From Parapristionchus giblindavisi (taxonomy: Eukaryota > Nematoda > Chromadorea > Rhabditida > Diplogasteridae): a stretch of 64,000 nt of DNA. Positions within the stretch are counted from its first letter, which is position 1, and each line of letters begins with the position of its first letter. Made by a program: the position numbers and the translations under genes. This document shows, one piece after another, positions 41,359 through 52,738 of this stretch. Location: positions 1,065,501 to 1,129,500 of the forward strand of contig CALSFV010000004.1 in the NCBI GenBank assembly GCA_943737045.1, written 5' to 3'. The notes under the pieces were generated by a model. The model worked only from the letters and a program-made list of their open reading frames with translations, did no database searches and had not been told where the DNA came from.

Positions 41359-42494
41359 TTAACCTCGACCATATCAGAGTAAAAGCTACTTTTGTACTTC
41401 GTTCATTATAGCAGCAGTAAAATGTTACAGATCGACATGAACTGAAGTTTGTGTCATTCAGAATTTTTTCCTCTTTCACATAGTATATCACTCGATAAGT
41501 ATCATTGACAATTTGACTTGTAACGAATTGTTTTGTACCAAAAACAGAGAGCACTGGAATATAAATTTGCATATTGGCCGTACTGACCACATTGAAATAC
41601 ATCCCCGCAGAATCTCCCTTCGTGTATGTGATCCCGGGGATCCCCGGGATCCCCCCGTGCTCCTCGAATTTTTGTGCTGTGAATATTGAATATCAGGTGT
41701 GACAATTGCTACTATTGTTTTTCTCTTTACTTGAACTATTTTATCAAGGGAAGTTTGGAATTTTATCAATTACGTAGCCCGAGAACAGATATTGAAAATA
41801 TTATTTTTTAGCAAATGCCGCGCAAAAATCTTTGAAGAACTCGCGCACCGTTCGGCTTTATTAATCTCAAAGTGACTTTTTTCGGAATTTCTATTTCTTA
41901 GCACAATTCAATTGTCAAGCTTTGAAAAATTCCAAACTTTCCTTCATGAAATAGTTCAAGTAAAGAGGAATACAATATTAACAATTGTCACACCTTATAT
42001 TCAAGATTCACAGCACAAAAATTCGAGGAGCACGGGGGGATCCCGGGTATCCCCGGGATCACATACACGAAGGGAGATTCTGCGGGGCTGTAGTTTATCT
42101 TATTCAGAATTTTTCGCTCTTTCATTTGGTATATGACACGATAGGTATCATTTTCATTTTCATATTTCTCAAGTTATCTTGACCATATCAGAGTAAAAGC
42201 TACTTTTGTACTTCGTTCATTATAGCAGCAGTAAAATGTTACAGATCGACATGAACTGAAGTTTGTGTCATTCAGAATTTTTTCCTCTTTCACATAGTAT
42301 ATCACTCGATAAGTATCATTGACAATTTGACTTGTAACGAATTGTTTTGTACCAAAAACAGAGAGCACTGGAATATAAATTTGCATATTGGCCGTATTGA
42401 CCACTTTGAAATAGTTTATCTTATTCAGAATTCTTCGCTCTTTCATTTGGTATATGACACGATAGGTATCATTTGCATTTTCATATTTCTCAAG
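41359..42494 (-). repeat. Second block of the 1456-bp duplication
   Basis: This matches 39903-41037 with one extra base inside the MITE. To the right the sequence stops following this copy and instead matches 39261-39902. Confidence 0.8.
41600..42090. mobile_element. 491-bp MITE, copy 3
   Basis: This copy is 1456 bp downstream of copy 2 and flanked by the same monomer variants (TTAACCTCGACC, CACATTGAAATA). It has one extra T in AAATCTTTGAAG near 41830, the only difference I noticed. It was carried by a local 1456-bp tandem duplication. Confidence 0.9.
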
Positions 42495-43690
42495 TTATCT
42501 TGACCATATCAGAGTAAAAGCTACTTTTGTACTTCGTTCATTATAGCAGCAGTAAAAAGTTACAGATCGACATGAACTGAAGTTTGTGTCGTTCAGAATT
42601 TTTTCCTCTTTCACATAGTATATCACTCGATAAGTATCATTGACAATTTGACTTGTAACGAATTGTTTTGTACCAAAAACAGAGAGCACTGGAATATAAA
42701 TTTGTATATTGGCCGTACTGACCACTTTGAAATAGTTTATCTTATTCAGAATTCTTCGCTCTTTCATTTGGTATATGACACGACAGGTATCATTTTCATT
42801 TTCATATTTCTCAAGTTATCTTGACCATATCAGAGTAAAAGCTACTTTTGTACTTCGTTCATTATAGCAGTAGTAAAATGTTACAGATCGACATGAACTG
42901 AAGTTTGTGTCATTCAGAATTTTTTCCTCTTTCACATAGTATATCACTCGATAAGTATCATTGACAATTTGACTTGTAACGAATTGTTTTTTTACCAAAA
43001 ACAGAGAGCACTGGAATATAAATTTGCATATTGGCCGTATTGACCACTTTGAAATAGTTTATCTTATTCAGAATTCTTCGCTCTTTCATTTGGTATATGA
43101 CACGATAGGTATCATTTGCATTTTCATATTTCTCAAGTTATCTTGACCATATCAGAGTAAAAGCTACTTTTGTACTTCGTTCATTATAGCAGCAGTAAAA
43201 TGTTACAGATCGACATGAACTGAAGTTTGTGTCATTCAGAATTTTTTCCTCTTTCACATAGTATATCACTCGATAAGTATCATTGACAATTTGACTTGTA
43301 ACGAATTGTTTTTTACCAAAAACAGAGAGCACTGGAATATAAATTTGCATATTGGCCGTATTGACCACTTTGAAATAGTTTATCTTATTCAGAATTCTTC
43401 GCTCTTTCATTTGGTATATGACACGACAGGTATCATTTTCATTTTCACATTTCTCAAGTTAACCTCGACCATATCAGAGTAAAAGCTACTTTTGTACTTC
43501 GTTCATTATAGCAGCAGTAAAATGTTACAGATCGACATGAACTGAAGTTTGTGTCATTCAGAATTTTTTCCTCTTTCACATAGTATATCACTCGATAAGT
43601 ATCATTGACAATTTGACTTGTAACGAATTGTTTTGTACCAAAAACAGAGAGCACTGGAATATAAATTTGCATATTGGCCGTACTGACCAC
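42495..43690 (-). repeat. Mosaic satellite block
   Basis: 42495-43137 matches 39261-39902 (shared TTTGTATATTGG mark, plus one extra T in GTTTTTTTACC near 42987). 43138-43690 matches 41038-41590 at an offset of 2100 bp. The block is therefore stitched from two nearby sources. Confidence 0.75.
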
Positions 43691-43780
43691 ATTGAAATAG
43701 TTTATCTTATTCAGAATTCTTCGCTCTTTCATTTGGTATATGACACGATAGGTATCATTTTCATTTTCATATTGCTCAAG
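43459..43780 (-). repeat. 322-bp monomer carrying the MITE's empty site
   Basis: This monomer shares TTAACCTCGACC and the rare CACATTGAAATA with the three MITE-bearing monomers, but continues directly into GTTTATC with a single TA at 43698-43699. It represents the pre-insertion allele, or less likely a precise loss. It confirms the element boundaries and the 2-bp target duplication. Confidence 0.85.
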
Positions 43781-45064
43781 TTATCTTGACCATATCAGAG
43801 TAAAAGCTACTTTTGTACTTCGTTCATTATAGCAGCAGTAAAATGTTACAGATCGACATGAACTGAAGTTTGTGTCATTCAGAATTTTTTCCTCTTTCAC
43901 ATAGTATATCACTCGATAAGTATCATTGACAATTTGACTTGTAACGAATTGTTTTGTACCAAAAACAGAGAGCACTGGAATATAAATTTGCATATTGGCC
44001 GTACTGACCACTTTGAAATAGTTTATCTTATTCAGAATTCTTCGCTCTTTCATTTGGTATATGACACGACAGGTATCATTTTCATTTTCATATTTCTCAA
44101 GTTATCTTGACCATATCAGAGTAAAAGCTACTTTTGTACTTCGTTCATTATAGCAGCATTAAAATGTTACAGATCGACATGAACTGAAGTTTGTGTCATT
44201 CAGAATTTTTTCCTCTTTCACATAGTATATCACTCGATAAGTATCATTGACAATTTGACTTGTAACGAATTGTTTTGTACCAAAAACAGAGAGCACTGGA
44301 ATATAAATTTGCATATTGGCCGTACTGACCACTTTGAAATAGTTTATCTTATTCAGAATTCTTCGCTCTTTCATTTGGTATATGACACGACAGGTATCAT
44401 TTTCATTTTCATATTTCTCAAGTTATCTTGACCATATCAGAGTAAAAGCTACTTTTGTACTTCGTTCATTATAGCAGCAGTAAAATGTTACAGATCGACA
44501 TGAACTGAAGTTTGTGTCATTCAGATTTTTTTCCTCTTTCACATAGTATATCACTCGATAAGTATCATTGACAATTTGACTTGTAACGAATTGTTTTGTA
44601 CCAAAAACAGAGAGCACTGGAATATAAATTTGCATATTGGCCGTATTGACCACTTTGAAATAGTTTATCTTATTCAGAATTCTTCGCTCTTTCATTTGGT
44701 ATATGACACGACAGGTATCATTTTCATTTTCATATTTCTCAAGTTATCTTGACCATATCAGAGTAAAAGCTACTTTTGTACTTCGTTCATTATAGCAGCA
44801 GTAAAAAGTTACAGATCGACATGAACTGAAGTGTGTGTCATTCAGAATTTTTTCCTCTTTCACATAGTATATCACTCGATAAGTATCATTGACAATTTGA
44901 CTTGTAACGAATTGTTTTGTACCAAAAACAGAGAGCACTGGAATATGAATTTGCATATTGGCCGTACTGACCACTTTGAAATAGTTTATCTTATTCAGAA
45001 TTCTTCGCTCTTTCATTTGGTATATGACACGATAGGTATCATTTTCATTTTCATATTGCTCAAG
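43781..45064 (-). repeat. Four ordinary satellite monomers
   Basis: This stretch links the mosaic block to the Tc1-bearing duplication. The monomer at 44102-44422 has GCAGCATTAAAATG, which gives an in-frame TAA near 44159. The one at 44744 carries AATATGAATTTGC, the mark of the later 642-bp dimer, and GTGTGTGTCATTC. Confidence 0.75.
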
Positions 45065-45676
45065 TTATCTTGACCATATCAGAGTAAAAGCTACTTTTGT
45101 ACTTCGTTCATTATAGCAGCAGTAAAATGTTACAGATCGACATGAACTGAAGTTTGTGTCATTCAGAATTTTTTCCTCTTTCACATAGTATATCACTCGA
45201 TAAGTATCATTGACAATTTGACTTGTAACGAATTGTTTTGTACCAAAAACAGAGAGCACTGGAATATAAATTTGCATATTGGCCGTACTGACCACTTTGA
45301 AATAGTTTATCTTATTCAGAATTCTTCGCTCTTTCATTTGGTATATGACACGATAGGTATCATTTTCATTTTCATATTGCTCAAGTTATCTTGACCATAT
45401 CAGAGTAAAAGCTACTTTTGTACTTCGTTCATTATAGCAGCAGTAAAATGTTACAGATCGACATGAACTGAAGTTTGTGTCATTCAGAATTTTTTCCTCT
45501 TTCACATAGTATATCACTCGATAAGTATCATTGACAATTTGACTTGTAACGAATTGTTTTGTACCAAAAACAGAGAGCACTGGAATATGAATTTGCATAT
45601 TGGCCGTACTGACCACTTTGAAATAGTTTATCTTATTCAGAATTCTTCGCTCTTTCATTTGGTATATGACACGATA

Positions 45677-46273
45677 CAGTACCGTGCAAAAGTCTATCCA
45701 CTTTTGATTTTTTCGCCATAACTTTTTTCAAACTCAACCAATCATGTCCAGCTTTTCAGGGATTATTTTGAGAGTATATTCACGTGTTTTACACGAAAAA
45801 CTAACCCTGGTGAACTCTTAGGGTAAAATTTATTTCGAATTTATCAAAAGTCACAAAAGTGAGATTTTCGTTTTCTTCGATTTCGTCCTAATTTTCACAC
45901 TCATTTTACAACCAATGTGTGTTAAATCGATTCTAAACTATGAAAAGACCTCTTGGGATCAAGAAACTACCGATATCCGAGTTAGAATCCATTCGTCGTG
46001 GACGTCAGATGGGAATGTCCGCTGTCACTCTCTTACAGCAGTTCCGGATGTCTGTTTCGACTATTCACAAGGACAACACTACTCCAACCGATACTCAAAC
46101 AATGAAGAAAACTTATGAACGACCTCACAAGACAACCGTGATATATAATCGTCTGATTACTTGCATCTCGAAGGTGATCCCGAGGCTCAATGCAAGGGAC
46201 ATCAATCGGAAACTGCCGGAATCTCACCAAATTGAGGTACCTAAAGCTTCTAAACTTGGCTGAAAAGATGTTT
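45677..46273 (+). repeat. Left arm of the fold-back element, copy 1
   Basis: This pairs with the reverse complement of 46668-47264. The outer 260 bp are non-coding terminal sequence; the inner part carries the transposase start. Arms are clearly diverged (several substitutions per 50 bp), so the inverted structure is older than the 3195-bp duplication. Confidence 0.85.
45940..46263 (+). pseudogene. Tc1-type transposase, N-terminal fragment (left arm)
   Basis: A 107-residue frame starts MKRPLG. Around residues 28-44 it has a helix-turn-helix-like segment (AVTLLQQFRMSVSTIHK), followed by a second DNA-binding-like segment with RPHKTT and RLITCISKVIPRLNARDI. This is the bipartite paired-like DNA-binding region expected at the start of Tc1 transposases, which binds the terminal repeats. 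The frame ends at VPKASKLG and a stop just before the inversion point. Full transposases of this family are about 340 residues, so only about one third is present and no catalytic residues are included. It differs at many positions from the right-arm copy. It is not expected to be functional; a residual DNA-binding peptide is possible but unsupported. Confidence 0.85.
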
Positions 46274-47000
46274 GAGAGAATAAAGTGGGTCTCTAGGATA
46301 TTGGTCTTGTCCTCCTTACTCATAATTCCTTTCATATGGACCAGGGGGGCACCCCCATCTACAGAGAAACTACCCAACATCATCAAACATCCTCCTCCAT
46401 GCTTCACGGTTTTCAGCTAGCGCTTCAAATCAAATCTAGTGCCAACCGGTCGATTAACATGGGTTATTCCCCCGTTCCGATCATCAGAATCTTGATTTCG
46501 TGAGAATACGACTTACTTGTAATGTTAGGGGTCCAATGAATGTGCTCTTTTGCCTATGCGATTCTTGCTTTGCGAATCGTTTCGAGGATCAGAGGTTTCT
46601 AGATATGCCGACGTCCGAATAGTCCCGACGCACGATGACGACTTTGAACGATGTAGACGGACACCTAAAACATCTTTCAGCCGGGCTGAGAAGCTTTAGG
46701 TACCCCAATTTAGTGAAATTCTGCCAATTCTCGCATGAAGTCCATTGCCTTGAACCTCGGGTTCTCCTTCGAGATGCGGGTAATCAAACGATAAGATGTC
46801 AAAATCGTCTTGCGAGGTCGTTCATTATTCTCCTTCATTGTTTGAGCATAGATTGGAGTTTTAATATTCTTGTGGATAGTCGAAACAGACATCCGAAACT
46901 GCTGTAAGAGAGTGACAGCGGACAGTCCCATCTGACGTCCACGACGAAAGGATTCTCTCTCGGATATCAGTAGATTCTTGCCCCCAAGAGGCCTTTTCAT
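46274..47000 (-). pseudogene. Tc1-type transposase, N-terminal and partial catalytic region (right arm and centre)
   Basis: On the minus strand, 47000-46710 encodes 96 residues starting MKRPLGGKNLL with the same helix-turn-helix region, then hits a TAA where the left arm has CAA. Beyond it, broken frames still read pieces typical of Tc1 transposases: ASGLFGRR, KARIA, AKEHIHWTP, then SHE at 46497-46505 where SDE with the first catalytic aspartate is expected, and KHGGG followed by PLVHMKGIM (46330-46407). The second catalytic Asp and the Glu are absent because the sequence turns into the inverted left arm at 46273. Stops, frameshifts, the Asp-to-His change and truncation make this a dead gene. 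Confidence 0.85.
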
Positions 47001-47264
47001 AGTTTAGAATCGATATAACACACATTGGTTGCAAAATGAGTGAGAAAATTAGGACGAAATCGAAGAAAACTAAAATCTCACTTTTGTGACTTTTGATAAA
47101 TTCGAAATAAATTTCACCCTAAGATTTCACCCGGGTTAATTTGTCGTGTAAAACACGTGAAAATACTCTAAAAATAATCCCTGAAAAGCTGGATATGATT
47201 GGTTGAGTTTGAAAAAAAGTTATGACGAAAAAAGCAAAAGTGGATAGACTTTTGCACGGTACTG
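46668..47264 (-). repeat. Right arm of the fold-back element, copy 1
   Basis: This is the inverted partner of 45677-46273. Its inner edge at AAACATCTTTCAG is where it continues into the catalytic-domain segment, while the left arm ends at the matching GATGTTT. Confidence 0.85.
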
Positions 47265-49134
47265 TAGGTATCATTTTCATTTTCATATTGCTCAAGTTAT
47301 CTTGACCATATCAGAGTAAAAGCTACTTTTGTACTTCGTTCATTATAGCAGCAGTAAAATGTTACAGATCGACATGAACTGAAGTTTGTGTCATTCAGAA
47401 TTTTTTCCTCTTTCACATAGTATATCACTCGATAAGTATCATTGACAATTTGACTTGTAACGAATTGTTTTGTACCAAACACAGAGAGCACTGGAATATA
47501 AATTTGCATATTGGCCGTACTGACCACTTTGAAATAGTTTATCTTATTCAGAATTCTTCGCTCTTTCATTTGGTATATGACACGACAGGTATCATTTTCA
47601 TTTTCATATTTCTCAAGTTATCTTGACCATATCAGAGTAAAAGCTACTTTTGTACTTCGTTCATTATAGCAGCAGTAAAATGTTACAGATCGACATGAAC
47701 TGAAGTTTGTGTCATTCAGAATTTTTTCCTCTTTCACATAGTATATCACTCGATAAGTATCATTGACAATTTGACTTGTAACGAATTGTTTTGTACCAAA
47801 AACAGAAAGCACTGGAATATAAATTTGCATATTGGCCGTACTGACCACTTTGAAATAGTTTATCTTATTCAGAATTCTTCGCTCTTTCATTTGGTATATG
47901 ACACGACAGGTATCATTTTCATTTTCATATTTCTCAAGTTATCTTGACCATATCAGAGTAAAAGCTACTTTTGTACTTCGTTCATTATAGCAGCAGTAAA
48001 ATGTTACAGATCGACATGAACTGAAGTTTGTGTCATTCAGAATTTTTTCCTCTTTCACATAGTATATCACTCGATAAGTATCGTTGACAATTTGACTTGT
48101 AACGAATTGTTTTGTACCAAAAACAGAGAGCACTGGAATATGAATTTGCATATTGGCCGTACTGACCACTTTGAAATAGTTTATCTTATTCAGAATTCTT
48201 CGCTCTTTCATTTGGTATATGACACGATAGGTATCATTTTCATTTTCATATTGCTCAAGTTATCTTGACCATATCAGAGTAAAAGCTACTTTTGTACTTC
48301 GTTCATTATAGCAGCAGTAAAATGTTACAGATCGACATGAACTGAAGTTTGTGTCATTCAGAATTTTTTCCTCTTTCACATAGTATATCACTCGATAAGT
48401 ATCATTGACAATTTGACTTGTAACGAATTGTTTTGTACCAAAAACAGAGAGCACTGGAATATAAATTTGCATATTGGCCGTACTGACCACTTTGAAATAG
48501 TTTATCTTATTCAGAATTCTTCGCTCTTTCATTTGGTATATGACACGACAGGTATCATTTTCATTTTCATATTTCTCAAGTTATCTTGACCATATCAGAG
48601 TAAAAGCTACTTTTGTACTTCGTTCATTATAGCAGCAGTAAAATGTTACAGATCGACATGAACTGAAGTTTGTGTCATTCAGAATTTTTTCCTCTTTCAC
48701 ATAGTATATCACTCGATAAGTATCATTGACAATTTGACTTGTAACGAATTGTTTTGTACCAAAAACAGAGAGCACTGGAATATGAATTTGCATATTGGCC
48801 GTACTGACCACTTTGAAATAGTTTATCTTATTCAGAATTCTTCGCTCTTTCATTTGGTATATGACACGATACAGTACCGTGCAAAAGTCTATCCACTTTT
48901 GATTTTTTCGCCATAACTTTTTTCAAACTCAACCAATCATGTCCAGCTTTTCAGGGATTATTTTGAGAGTATATTCACGTGTTTTACACGAAAAACTAGC
49001 CCTGGTGAACTCTTAGGGTAAAATTTATTTCGAATTTATCAAAAGTCACAAAAGTGAGATTTTCGTTTTCTTCGATTTCGTCCTAATTTTCACACTCATT
49101 TTACAACCAATGTGTGTTAAATCGATTCTAAACT

Positions 49135-49458
49135 ATGAAAAGACCTCTTGGGATCAAGAAACTACCGATATCCGAGTTAGAATCCATTCGTCGTGGACGT
49201 CAGATGGGAATGTCCGCTGTCACTCTCTTACAGCAGTTCCGGATGTCTGTTTCGACTATTCACAAGGACAACACTACTCCAACCGATACTCAAACAATGA
49301 AGAAAACTTATGAACGACCTCACAAGACAACCGTGATATATAATCGTCTGATTACTTGCATCTCGAAGGTGATCCCGAGGCTCAATGCAAGGGACATCAA
49401 TCGGAAACTGCCGGAATCTCACCAAATTGAGGTACCTAAAGCTTCTAAACTTGGCTGA
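49135..49458 (+). pseudogene. Tc1-type transposase N-terminal fragment, copy 2 left arm
   Basis: This 107-residue frame reads the same as that at 45940-46263, duplicated with the element. It contains the helix-turn-helix-like segment and ends before any catalytic residue. Confidence 0.85.
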
Positions 49459-49468
49459 AAAGATGTTT

Positions 49469-50195
49469 GAGAGAATAAAGTGGGTCTCTAGGATATTGGT
49501 CTTGTCCTCCTTACTCATAATTCCTTTCATATGGACCAGGGGGGCACCCCCATCTACAGAGAAACTACCCAACATCATCAAACATCCTCCTCCATGCTTC
49601 ACGGTTTTCAGCTAGCGCTTCAAATCAAATCTAGTGCCAACCGGTCGATTAACATGGGTTATTCCCCCGTTCCGATCATCAGAATCTTGATTTCGTGAGA
49701 ATACGACTTACTTGTAATGTTAGGGGTCCAATGAATGTGCTCTTTTGCCTATGCGATTCTTGCTTTGCGAATCGTTTCGAGGATCAGAGGTTTCTAGATA
49801 TGCCGACGTCCGAATAGTCCCGACGCACGATGACGACTTTGAACGATGTAGACGGACACCTAAAACATCTTTCAGCCGGGCTGAGAAGCTTTAGGTACCC
49901 CAATTTAGTGAAATTCTGCCAATTCTCGCATGAAGTCCATTGCCTTGAACCTCGGGTTCTCCTTCGAGATGCGGGTAATCAAACGATAAGATGTCAAAAT
50001 CGTCTTGCGAGGTCGTTCATTATTCTCCTTCATTGTTTGAGCATAGATTGGAGTTTTAATATTCTTGTGGATAGTCGAAACAGACATCCGAAACTGCTGT
50101 AAGAGAGTGACAGCGGACAGTCCCATCTGACGTCCACGACGAAAGGATTCTCTCTCGGATATCAGTAGATTCTTGCCCCCAAGAGGCCTTTTCAT
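49469..50195 (-). pseudogene. Tc1-type transposase N-terminal and partial catalytic region, copy 2
   Basis: This is the duplicate of 46274-47000 and has the same premature TAA after residue 96, the same SHE in place of SDE, and the same truncation after the KHGGG region. Confidence 0.85.
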
Positions 50196-51454
50196 AGTTT
50201 AGAATCGATATAACACACATTGGTTGCAAAATGAGTGAGAAATTTAGGACGAAATCGAAGAAAACTAAAATCTCACTTTTGTGACTTTTGATAAATTCGA
50301 AATAAATTTCACCCTAAGATTTCACCCGGGTTAATTTGTCGTGTAAAACACGTGAAAATACTCTAAAAATAATCCCTGAAAAGCTGGATATGATTGGTTG
50401 AGTTTGAAAAAAAGTTATGACGAAAAAAGCAAAAGTGGATAGACTTTTGCACGGTACTGTAGGTATCATTTTCATTTTCATATTGCTCAAGTTATCTTGA
50501 CCATATCAGAGTAAAAGCTACTTTTGTACTTCGTTCATTATAGCAGCAGTAAAATGTTACAGATCGACATGAACTGAAGTTTGTGTCATTCAGAATTTTT
50601 TCCTCTTTCACATAGTATATCACTCGATAAGTATCATTGACAATTTGACTTGTAACGAATTGTTTTGTACCAAAAACAGAGAGCACTGGAATATAAATTT
50701 GCATATTGGCCGTACTGACCACTTTGAAATAGTTTATCTTATTCAGAATTCTTCGCTCTTTCATTTGGTATATGACACGACAGGTATCATTTTCATTTTC
50801 ATATTTCTCAAGTTATCTTGACCATATCAGAGTAAAAGCTACTTTTGTACTTCGTTCATTATAGCAGCAGTAAAATGTTACAGATCGACATGAACTGAAG
50901 TTTGTGTCATTCAGAATTTTTTCCTCTTTCACATAGTATATCACTCGATAAGTATCATTGACAATTTGACTTGTAACGAATTGTTTTGTACCAAAAACAG
51001 AGAGCACTGGAATATAAATTTGCATATTGGCCGTACTGACCACTTTGAAATAGTTTATCTTATTCAGAATTCTTCGCTCTTTCATTTGGTATATGACACG
51101 ACAGGTATCATTTTCATTTTCATATTTCTCAAGTTATCTTGACCATATCAGAGTAAAAGCTACTTTTGTACTTCGTTCATTATAGCAGCAGTAAAATGTT
51201 ACAGATCGACATGAACTGAAGTTTGTGTCATTCAGAATTTTTTCCTCTTTCACATAGTATATCACTCGATAAGTATCATTGACAATTTGACTTGTAACGA
51301 ATTGTTTTGTACCAAAAACAGAGAGCACTGGAATATGAATTTGCATATTGGCCGTACTGACCACTTTGAAATAGTTTATCTTATTCAGAATTCTTCGCTC
51401 TTTCATTTGGTATATGACACGATAGGTATCATTTTCATTTTCATATTGCTCAAG

Positions 51455-52096
51455 TTATCTTGACCATATCAGAGTAAAAGCTACTTTTGTACTTCGTTCA
51501 TTATAGCAGCAGTAAAATGTTACAGATCGACATGAACTGAAGTTTGTGTCATTCAGAATTTTTTCCTCTTTCACATAGTATATCACTCGATAAGTATCAT
51601 TGACAATTTGACTTGTAACGAATTGTTTTGTACCAAAAACAGAGAGCACTGGAATATAAATTTGCATATTGGCCGTACTGACCACTTTGAAATAGTTTAT
51701 CTTATTCAGAATTCTTCGCTCTTTCATTTGGTATATGACACGACAGGTATCATTTTCATTTTCATATTTCTCAAGTTATCTTGACCATATCAGAGTAAAA
51801 GCTACTTTTGTACTTCGTTCATTATAGCAGCAGTAAAATGTTACAGATCGACATGAACTGAAGTTTGTGTCATTCAGAATTTTTTCCTCTTTCACATAGT
51901 ATATCACTCGATAAGTATCATTGACAATTTGACTTGTAACGAATTGTTTTGTACCAAAAACAGAGAGCACTGGAATATGAATTTGCATATTGGCCGTACT
52001 GACCACTTTGAAATAGTTTATCTTATTCAGAATTCTTCGCTCTTTCATTTGGTATATGACACGATAGGTATCATTTTCATTTTCATATTGCTCAAG
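51455..52096 (-). repeat. 642-bp dimer HOR, unit 1
   Basis: Two alternating monomer types make the unit: one preceded by CATATTGCTCAAG with AATATAAATTTGC, the other preceded by CATATTTCTCAAG with AATATGAATTTGC. The same pair occurs at 48260-48901, where the Tc1 relic interrupts it. Confidence 0.8.
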
Positions 52097-52738
52097 TTAT
52101 CTTGACCATATCAGAGTAAAAGCTACTTTTGTACTTCGTTCATTATAGCAGCAGTAAAATGTTACAGATCGACATGAACTGAAGTTTGTGTCATTCAGAA
52201 TTTTTTCCTCTTTCACATAGTATATCACTCGATAAGTATCATTGACAATTTGACTTGTAACGAATTGTTTTGTACCAAAAACAGAGAGCACTGGAATATA
52301 AATTTGCATATTGGCCGTACTGACCACTTTGAAATAGTTTATCTTATTCAGAATTCTTCGCTCTTTCATTTGGTATATGACACGACAGGTATCATTTTCA
52401 TTTTCATATTTCTCAAGTTATCTTGACCATATCAGAGTAAAAGCTACTTTTGTACTTCGTTCATTATAGCAGCAGTAAAATGTTACAGATCGACATGAAC
52501 TGAAGTTTGTGTCATTCAGAATTTTTTCCTCTTTCACATAGTATATCACTCGATAAGTATCATTGACAATTTGACTTGTAACGAATTGTTTTGTACCAAA
52601 AACAGAGAGCACTGGAATATGAATTTGCATATTGGCCGTACTGACCACTTTGAAATAGTTTATCTTATTCAGAATTCTTCGCTCTTTCATTTGGTATATG
52701 ACACGATAGGTATCATTTTCATTTTCATATTGCTCAAG
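52097..52738 (-). repeat. 642-bp dimer HOR, unit 2
   Basis: This repeats the alternation of unit 1. The pattern ends with one more first-type monomer (52739-53059), whose right neighbour has the private mark GATAGATATC near 53028. Confidence 0.8.

Larger units (their letters stand above)
45677..47264. mobile_element. 1588-bp fold-back Tc1-family relic, copy 1
   Basis: The element is inserted at GACACGATA/GGTATC and flanked by TA at 45675-45676 and 47265-47266. The ends are inverted copies of CAGTACCGTGCAAAAGTC. Two 597-bp inverted arms (45677-46273 and 46668-47264) each carry a 5' end and the N-terminal part of a Tc1-type transposase gene. The 394-bp centre holds part of the catalytic domain, continuous with the right arm on the minus strand. 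The C-terminal third and the normal 3' end are missing. CAGT termini, TA duplication and the transposase match identify the Tc1/mariner superfamily. It cannot be autonomous. Confidence 0.9.
45065..48259 (-). repeat. 3195-bp tandem duplication, copy 1 (five monomers plus Tc1 relic)
   Basis: 3195 bp equals five 321-bp monomers plus 1590 bp (element and its TA). The unit repeats directly at 48260-51454. Differences I noticed between copies: CTAACCCTGG/CTAGCCCTGG, GAGAAAATTAGG/GAGAAATTTAGG, CCAAACACAG/CCAAAAACAG, CAGAAAGCAC/CAGAGAGCAC and TCGTTGAC/TCATTGAC. Confidence 0.85.
48872..50459. mobile_element. 1588-bp fold-back Tc1-family relic, copy 2
   Basis: This is the same element at the same site, 3195 bp downstream, with TA at 48870-48871 and 50460-50461. 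The identical host position shows that it was copied by tandem duplication of the surrounding satellite. Two substitutions inside the element separate it from copy 1 (CTAGCCC and GAGAAATTTAGG). Confidence 0.9.
48260..51454 (-). repeat. 3195-bp tandem duplication, copy 2
   Basis: This is a direct repeat of 45065-48259 with only a few substitutions. The next monomers (51455 onward) continue the same monomer order without the transposon, showing what the unit looked like before insertion. Confidence 0.85.

Noticed and set aside
40144..42090. Three independent MITE insertions at the same site
   Set aside because: All three sit in the same rare monomer variant with the same flanks at duplication offsets of 4871 and 1456 bp, so one insertion followed by duplication explains them.
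35161..42182. ORFs of 65-93 residues across the MITE copies containing STGGSRGSPGSHTRREILRG
   Set aside because: They run across the terminal inverted repeats and into satellite DNA, in two overlapping frames. The low-complexity composition comes from the GC-rich palindrome.
45940..47000. An intact, active Tc1 transposase gene
   Set aside because: Only the N-terminal third is open. The catalytic part is broken by stops and frameshifts, the expected SDE reads SHE, and the C-terminal region with the remaining catalytic acids is absent.
48872..50459. A second independent Tc1 insertion
   Set aside because: Flanking monomers and insertion point match copy 1 over the whole 3195-bp unit.
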